From an uncultured Victivallales bacterium (GTDB lineage Bacteria > Verrucomicrobiota > Lentisphaeria > Oligosphaerales > JAFGRS01): a DNA stretch of 25,950 nucleotides. The notes beneath the pieces are model-generated. The model was given only the letters and a program-made list of their open reading frames with translations. It was not told the origin of the DNA and did no database searches. Location: assembly GCA_903834675.1 (NCBI GenBank), contig CAILKC010000474.1:1-25950 (forward strand). Reading direction: 5' to 3'. Positions 22,404 to 25,950 of the stretch are shown piece after piece. The translations under genes were made by a program, and so were the position numbers. Numbering within the stretch: position 1 is the first letter of the stretch; each line of letters begins with the position of its first letter.

Positions 22404-23360
22404 TCAGGTCGCCAGCAGACCAGAGACCACCACGATGTCGGCGTCTATCCCGGCGGCTAGGGCGGCCTTCCTCAGGGCCTCGACCTGGCTCTGGCGCAGC
22501 AGAGGCTTTTCTGCATAGCTCCAGGGCAAGCCCATCCTCTCGTACTTGCTCTTGCAGGCGCTGTTGAAGGCGCAGAGCTCCCAGCGTTCCACCACGTCCA
22601 ACAGCTCCTCGCGGATGAACTGGCCGATGGCGCGGAGGTTCTCCGGTGTGGCAGTGACCGCGGGAATGAGCGGGGTGCGGATCCAGAGCTTCATCCCGTT
22701 GGTCGGCTTGCGGACGTGCTCGGCGACCCCGGCGAGATTGGCCAGGATCGTCTCGTTCGGCTGGCCGGTGTGCGCTTGATGCAGGCCGGGGTCGAGCAGT
22801 TTGAGGTCGAACAACACCAGATCCGTGTGCGGCAGGACGGCGGCGAGAGCGGCCGCCGGCGCCAGTCCGCAGGTGTCCAACGCCGTGTGGACTCCGGCCT
22901 GGTGCAAGCGCCTGAAAAGCTCGGCGACAGCGTGGTACTGGCCCAGCGGTTCGCCTCCCGAGACCGTCACGCCGCCCGCGAACGCCTGGTAGTAGTCCCG
23001 GTCTTTGAGCGCCTCTCTGACCAGTGCCTCGAGGGGCCAATCCCGGCTGTTGAAGGACATCGCCCGCGAGGGGCAGACGTCCACACACGCACCGCAGCGC
23101 GTGCAGGTCTGTCGGTCTCGGCGCAAGCCCGCCTGGCCCTCGGTCAGCGCCTCCGAGGGACACGCCTCCAGGCAGGCCCGGCAGCGAATGCACCTGCGGC
23201 TCTCCCACCAGACCTCCGGCTCGGCGTTTATCCCTTCCGGGTTCTGGCACCAGGCGCAACGCAGCGGGCAGCCCTTAAGGAAGAGGGTTGTGCGCAGGCC
23301 AGGGCCATCGTGGGTCGTCCCGCGGAGGATCTCGATGAGCCGCAGCGTGAGTTCAGCCAC
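22404..23360 (-). CDS. Glycyl radical enzyme activase (PflA-type radical SAM)
   Basis: A 318-residue radical-SAM protein that generates the glycyl radical on its partner. It starts at GTG 23360, two bases after the stop of the glycyl radical enzyme; GAGGGG inside the end of that gene serves as ribosome site, so translation is coupled. The SAM-cluster motif is CPLRCAWC (31-38; C31, C35, C38). An inserted ferredoxin domain carries CIRCRACLEACP and CTRCGACVDVCP, two further 4Fe-4S clusters, typical of activases of non-PFL glycyl radical enzymes. VTVSGGEPLGQ is the SAM-binding GGEP motif, and later DTCG, DLKLLDP and TPLIP follow the family order. Length is normal. Function requires strictly anoxic conditions. 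Confidence 0.95.
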   Translation of the reverse strand: MAELTLRLIEILRGTTHDGPGLRTTLFLKGCPLRCAWCQNPEGINAEPEVWWESRRCIRCRACLEACPSEALTEGQAGLRRDRQTCTRCGACVDVCPSRAMSFNSRDWPLEALVREALKDRDYYQAFAGGVTVSGGEPLGQYHAVAELFRRLHQAGVHTALDTCGLAPAAALAAVLPHTDLVLFDLKLLDPGLHQAHTGQPNETILANLAGVAEHVRKPTNGMKLWIRTPLIPAVTATPENLRAIGQFIREELLDVVERWELCAFNSACKSKYERMGLPWSYAEKPLLRQSQVEALRKAALAAGIDADIVVVSGLLAT

Positions 23361-23362
23361 CG

Positions 23363-25612
23363 TTAGAACCCCTCGTAATTCACCCGCTCGACGAACTCCT
23401 GCTGGTACTCTCGCGACAGGCAGATGAAGCGGCTGGCGTAGCCGGTCACCCGGACGATGAGGTTCTGGTATTCGGGCTTCTCAGGATGCTCCATCGCGTC
23501 CCTCAGGGTATTCAGATCCATGATGTTGAGATTGATCTGGATCCCTCCTTTCCGGAAGAACGTCTCCGAGAAACCACGCACGTAGGCCCCGATGTCTTCC
23601 TTGCCGTCAAAGAACTTGGGCTGCAACTCAACCTGCATGGTGCCGCCCTGGAACTTCCGCTGATCGATCTTGGCGATGGAGTTGGCGGTGGCCAGCAAGC
23701 CGGCGTTGTTTCTGCCAACCTGGGGATTGATGCCGTGTGCCAGGTACTCGTTCGCCAAGCGACCGTCGGGCGTCGCGCCGATGGCGGCCGGGTTAAGATG
23801 TCCCTGGAAGTGAAAGAGCGAGGCCCTGAACTCCTGTCCGCGCAGGTTGACCAGGCTGCCCAACACCGTGGCCAGCGTTTCGGTAATGCGCCGCAGCAGT
23901 GCATCCACCTCGTCCAGGTCATTGCCAAACTTGTCTTGGTTCAGGAAGCGCTGGCGCATGGGCTCCAGCCCGTGCCAGTTCGTCTCGGTGGCCGCCTTCA
24001 CCTCGGCGAGGGTATAGCGGTGCTCCTCGAACACCAGCCGCCGGATGGCCTGGAACGAATCCGCCACATTCGGGATCCCGAGAATATTGACGGAGGTGTG
24101 CTGGTAGTCGACGCCCCGCGAGGCCACCATATCGAGGCCGCGCTCGATCGGTCCGTGGCTGTTCATGGAGGTGAACATCTCAGGCCAAAGGTCGCCCAGG
24201 CGCTCATACTGAGCATTCTTCCACTCGCGCAGCGCTCGCGCCGTGGTGGTGACTTCCTGCTCGAAGAGGGCATAGAAGCTCTCGAAGTCGTCGGTCTTCT
24301 GGGCGATCCCCGCGGCGAGGGTGCGCTTCAGGGGTTCCAGCAGGTTGATCGAGTTCACGTCCTGGTCGCAGAACTCCTTGCCAGGAATACAGAACCACTG
24401 GCAACCACTGTAGGCGACTTTCCAGGCGTCCTCCTCGGGTATGCCGGAGCGTAATTGCGCCTCGCGCATCAGGTCGTAGTTCACCAGCACGGGAATGCTC
24501 TCACCGTGGCGGGCCAGCACATCGCAGGCGTAGTCATAGAACTCCCGGTTGAGGTCGGGATGCCACATGACCCCCAGGTTGTTGTAGTCACCGATCAGGT
24601 CATACGCTTCCAGGACGACAAAGCTCATCTCATTGGTCGCGTCCTGGAGTTCCGCATCGCGGCCACCAAGGCTGAAGAAGTGCCCGCGCAGCTTGAGGAA
24701 CATCTCCGACAGGTATTCGCGCGCTTCCTCGTCAGACAGCTCTCCCGCGGCTCGGCTCTGGCGGTACAGATCGATCAGGTACAGATCCAGCCGCCCGTAG
24801 CCATTACCGTGCCCGACCACCCGGTCCAGCAACACGGCGAAGTGGATCCACTGCACGCCCTCGTAGTAGGTGCGCGGCGCGTTCAGAGCGAGGTGCGCGC
24901 AGGCATCGGCGAGGCGCTGATAGGTCTGTTTCTGCCAGGGATCGGTTTCGCTTTGTGCCAACTGGTGTGCCTTCTCGGCATGGCGCTGGATGAAACGGAT
25001 GACGGATTCACAGATCATCTGCAGGCCAAGCAGATAGGAGGCCTTGGGTCGGTGGTCGAGCCGGAGGTACTTCTCCCGACTCTGTTTGATGCGTTCCAGG
25101 ATGCCGCCCCAACCCTGGGAGAGGCCGATGGCCAAATCCGGACAGGTGTGGCCACTGCTCACCCCGCTGGCGCCCAGGGCCTGGGCTCGTCTCCCCACCG
25201 CCAGAATCTCTTCGGGCCAGGTATAGCGCCGGACCATGTGCATTTCCCAGTGGATCTCACCGACGATGCGTTCGTCTTTGTGGAGCTCGATGGGGAAGTG
25301 ATCCACCAGGAAGGCATAGTCGCGCCCCCAGCTTTCCCCGGTCGCTTCGTAGCCCTTCACTCGGGACGGCATCTGCTCCAGTTCGGGAAAGGGGCCGATG
25401 TGGATCCAGCAGGCGTGATCACCCAGCGGCATCTCCGCCGAGCCCAAGCGGCGTTTGCCGCTGAGCGCCAGTTCGCGGCTTCTCTGCGCCAGGTTGCGGA
25501 GGCGCGGCGACAGGGTGAACTTCGGGGCGACGTTCATAGCCACCTCATGGGTGATCTCGGCGCCGGGAGCGGTCTCTTCGGTGCCGGCCTGGTTCGTCAT
25601 CGTGTGTTCCAT
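23363..25612 (-). CDS. Glycyl radical enzyme, uncharacterised class
   Basis: With the ATG at 25612 the protein has 749 residues. ATG 25600 and ATG 25537 (MNVAPKFTL, which has the better ribosome site GAGGTG) are alternatives; codon bias favours coding before 25537. The C-terminal radical site is RVTGYASRF, with G724. The catalytic thiyl site is YSGCQWFCIPGKEFCDQD, with C404. Most characterised relatives (glycerol, choline, hydroxyphenylacetate, isethionate enzymes) have GCxE, where Glu is a base; here Glu is replaced by Trp (GCQW) and a second Cys lies four residues on. The N-terminal PFL-like domain includes YRQSRAAGELSDEEAREYLS and KLRGHFFSLGGRDAELQDAT. The substrate is unknown; nearby sugar hydrolases hint at a sugar-derived diol or acid. 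Confidence 0.9.
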   Translation of the reverse strand: MEHTMTNQAGTEETAPGAEITHEVAMNVAPKFTLSPRLRNLAQRSRELALSGKRRLGSAEMPLGDHACWIHIGPFPELEQMPSRVKGYEATGESWGRDYAFLVDHFPIELHKDERIVGEIHWEMHMVRRYTWPEEILAVGRRAQALGASGVSSGHTCPDLAIGLSQGWGGILERIKQSREKYLRLDHRPKASYLLGLQMICESVIRFIQRHAEKAHQLAQSETDPWQKQTYQRLADACAHLALNAPRTYYEGVQWIHFAVLLDRVVGHGNGYGRLDLYLIDLYRQSRAAGELSDEEAREYLSEMFLKLRGHFFSLGGRDAELQDATNEMSFVVLEAYDLIGDYNNLGVMWHPDLNREFYDYACDVLARHGESIPVLVNYDLMREAQLRSGIPEEDAWKVAYSGCQWFCIPGKEFCDQDVNSINLLEPLKRTLAAGIAQKTDDFESFYALFEQEVTTTARALREWKNAQYERLGDLWPEMFTSMNSHGPIERGLDMVASRGVDYQHTSVNILGIPNVADSFQAIRRLVFEEHRYTLAEVKAATETNWHGLEPMRQRFLNQDKFGNDLDEVDALLRRITETLATVLGSLVNLRGQEFRASLFHFQGHLNPAAIGATPDGRLANEYLAHGINPQVGRNNAGLLATANSIAKIDQRKFQGGTMQVELQPKFFDGKEDIGAYVRGFSETFFRKGGIQINLNIMDLNTLRDAMEHPEKPEYQNLIVRVTGYASRFICLSREYQQEFVERVNYEGF

Positions 25613-25810
25613 GGAGGCGTACCGTGATCCTCGTATCTCCGCCTGCAAGCGCCCCGGGCTTCTCGCGGCGGGGCGCAAGTCAGCTCCGTAGTGGTTTTTG
25701 TTTCGATCGTCTCCGCGTCCGGCGAGCAGAACGGGCCCCTTTACTCTTGGGGGAGACTGCCGGCGGGACGTGTCGCGAATGCCAGACGCCGCGGAGCGCT
25801 GAAAGCGCGG

Positions 25811-25933
25811 CCATTCCTCAGCCCAGGGCACCGCCCTGGGAATGGAATCCAAAACGAGATGGAGCCCTGCAGGGGCGGCATACCGACAGTCCATGGGCAC
25901 CGCGCGGCCAGGTATGGCGCCCCTTTGGGGCTG
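25811..25933. repeat. Dispersed hairpin repeats at the right edge
   Basis: CCCAGGGC/GCCCTGGG with loop ACC (25822-25840), extended by CCATTCC/GGAATGG outside it, and CGCCCCTTTGGGGCTG (25918-25933). Both modules recur at 21881-21924, the second in inverted orientation. AGCCCTGCAGGGGCGGC (about 25863-25879) is a further hairpin of the same style. No gene is supported between 25613 and the window end. Confidence 0.8.
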
Positions 25934-25950
25934 AGAATCTGGGGTATACC

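Noticed and set aside
24455..25627. Long plus-strand open frame (390 aa) opposite the glycyl radical enzyme gene
   Set aside because: The opposite strand carries conserved glycyl radical motifs throughout; the plus frame is a GC-bias shadow with no domain or ribosome site.

Overview
The window is GC-rich bacterial DNA, mostly well above 60% GC, with ordinary Shine-Dalgarno sites (AGGAG/GGAGG) in front of most genes. No rRNA, tRNA or housekeeping marker is present, so taxonomy cannot be fixed. A free glycyl radical enzyme with its activase, GH127-like and GH43-like sugar enzymes, a formylglycine-generating-enzyme (SUMF1) fragment, a group II intron remnant and many dispersed GC-rich hairpin repeats suggest an uncultured, at least partly anaerobic, polysaccharide-using bacterium. 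Armatimonadota or the Planctomycetota/Lentisphaerota side of the tree would fit, but this is a low-confidence inference.

The left part (about 1-16,000) is an accessory, defence-like island. From the left edge it holds debris (a gene end and a DNA methyltransferase C-terminal scrap), a 46-aa minus-strand protein, and a sigma-70 family factor. Next come a short low-GC membrane protein followed by a 217-aa protein of a family I do not recognise, and a minus-strand ATPase ending in a PD-(D/E)XK-like nuclease domain. A minus-strand pair resembling an AbiE-type (type IV) toxin-antitoxin system follows, with a near-perfect palindrome inside its promoter. A 16-kb-long plus-strand stretch then carries the most interesting locus: ADP-ribosylglycohydrolase (7572), a second copy of the unrecognised 220-aa family (8745), a 1250-aa DUF262-DUF1524-ankyrin protein whose last 218 residues are a third copy of that family (10113), an NMN adenylyltransferase-like protein fused to an unrecognised C-terminal domain and coupled by an ATGA overlap (13862), and a dual-specificity-type phosphatase (15477).

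The reading proposed here is that one undescribed domain occurs three times within 12 kb, twice free and once fused to a GmrSD/SspE/BrxU-like nuclease. It sits beside enzymes that make NAD, remove ADP-ribose and remove phosphates. This could be a multi-gene anti-phage or conflict system using NAD/ADP-ribose chemistry. The enzyme assignments rest on visible motifs; the system-level reading is inference.

The middle (about 16,000-22,400) is a repeat-rich scrapyard. It holds an inverted-repeat element, a 53-bp repeat present twice, a signal-peptide stub, a truncated Old Yellow Enzyme gene, a group II intron domain V/VI remnant, a SUMF1 C-terminal scrap, and intact minus-strand genes for a GH43-like beta-propeller, a MauE-thioredoxin membrane protein and a GH127-like zinc glycosidase. 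The right end (22,404-25,612) is a minus-strand glycyl radical enzyme plus activase operon; the enzyme has an unusual active-site loop (GCQW instead of GCxE).
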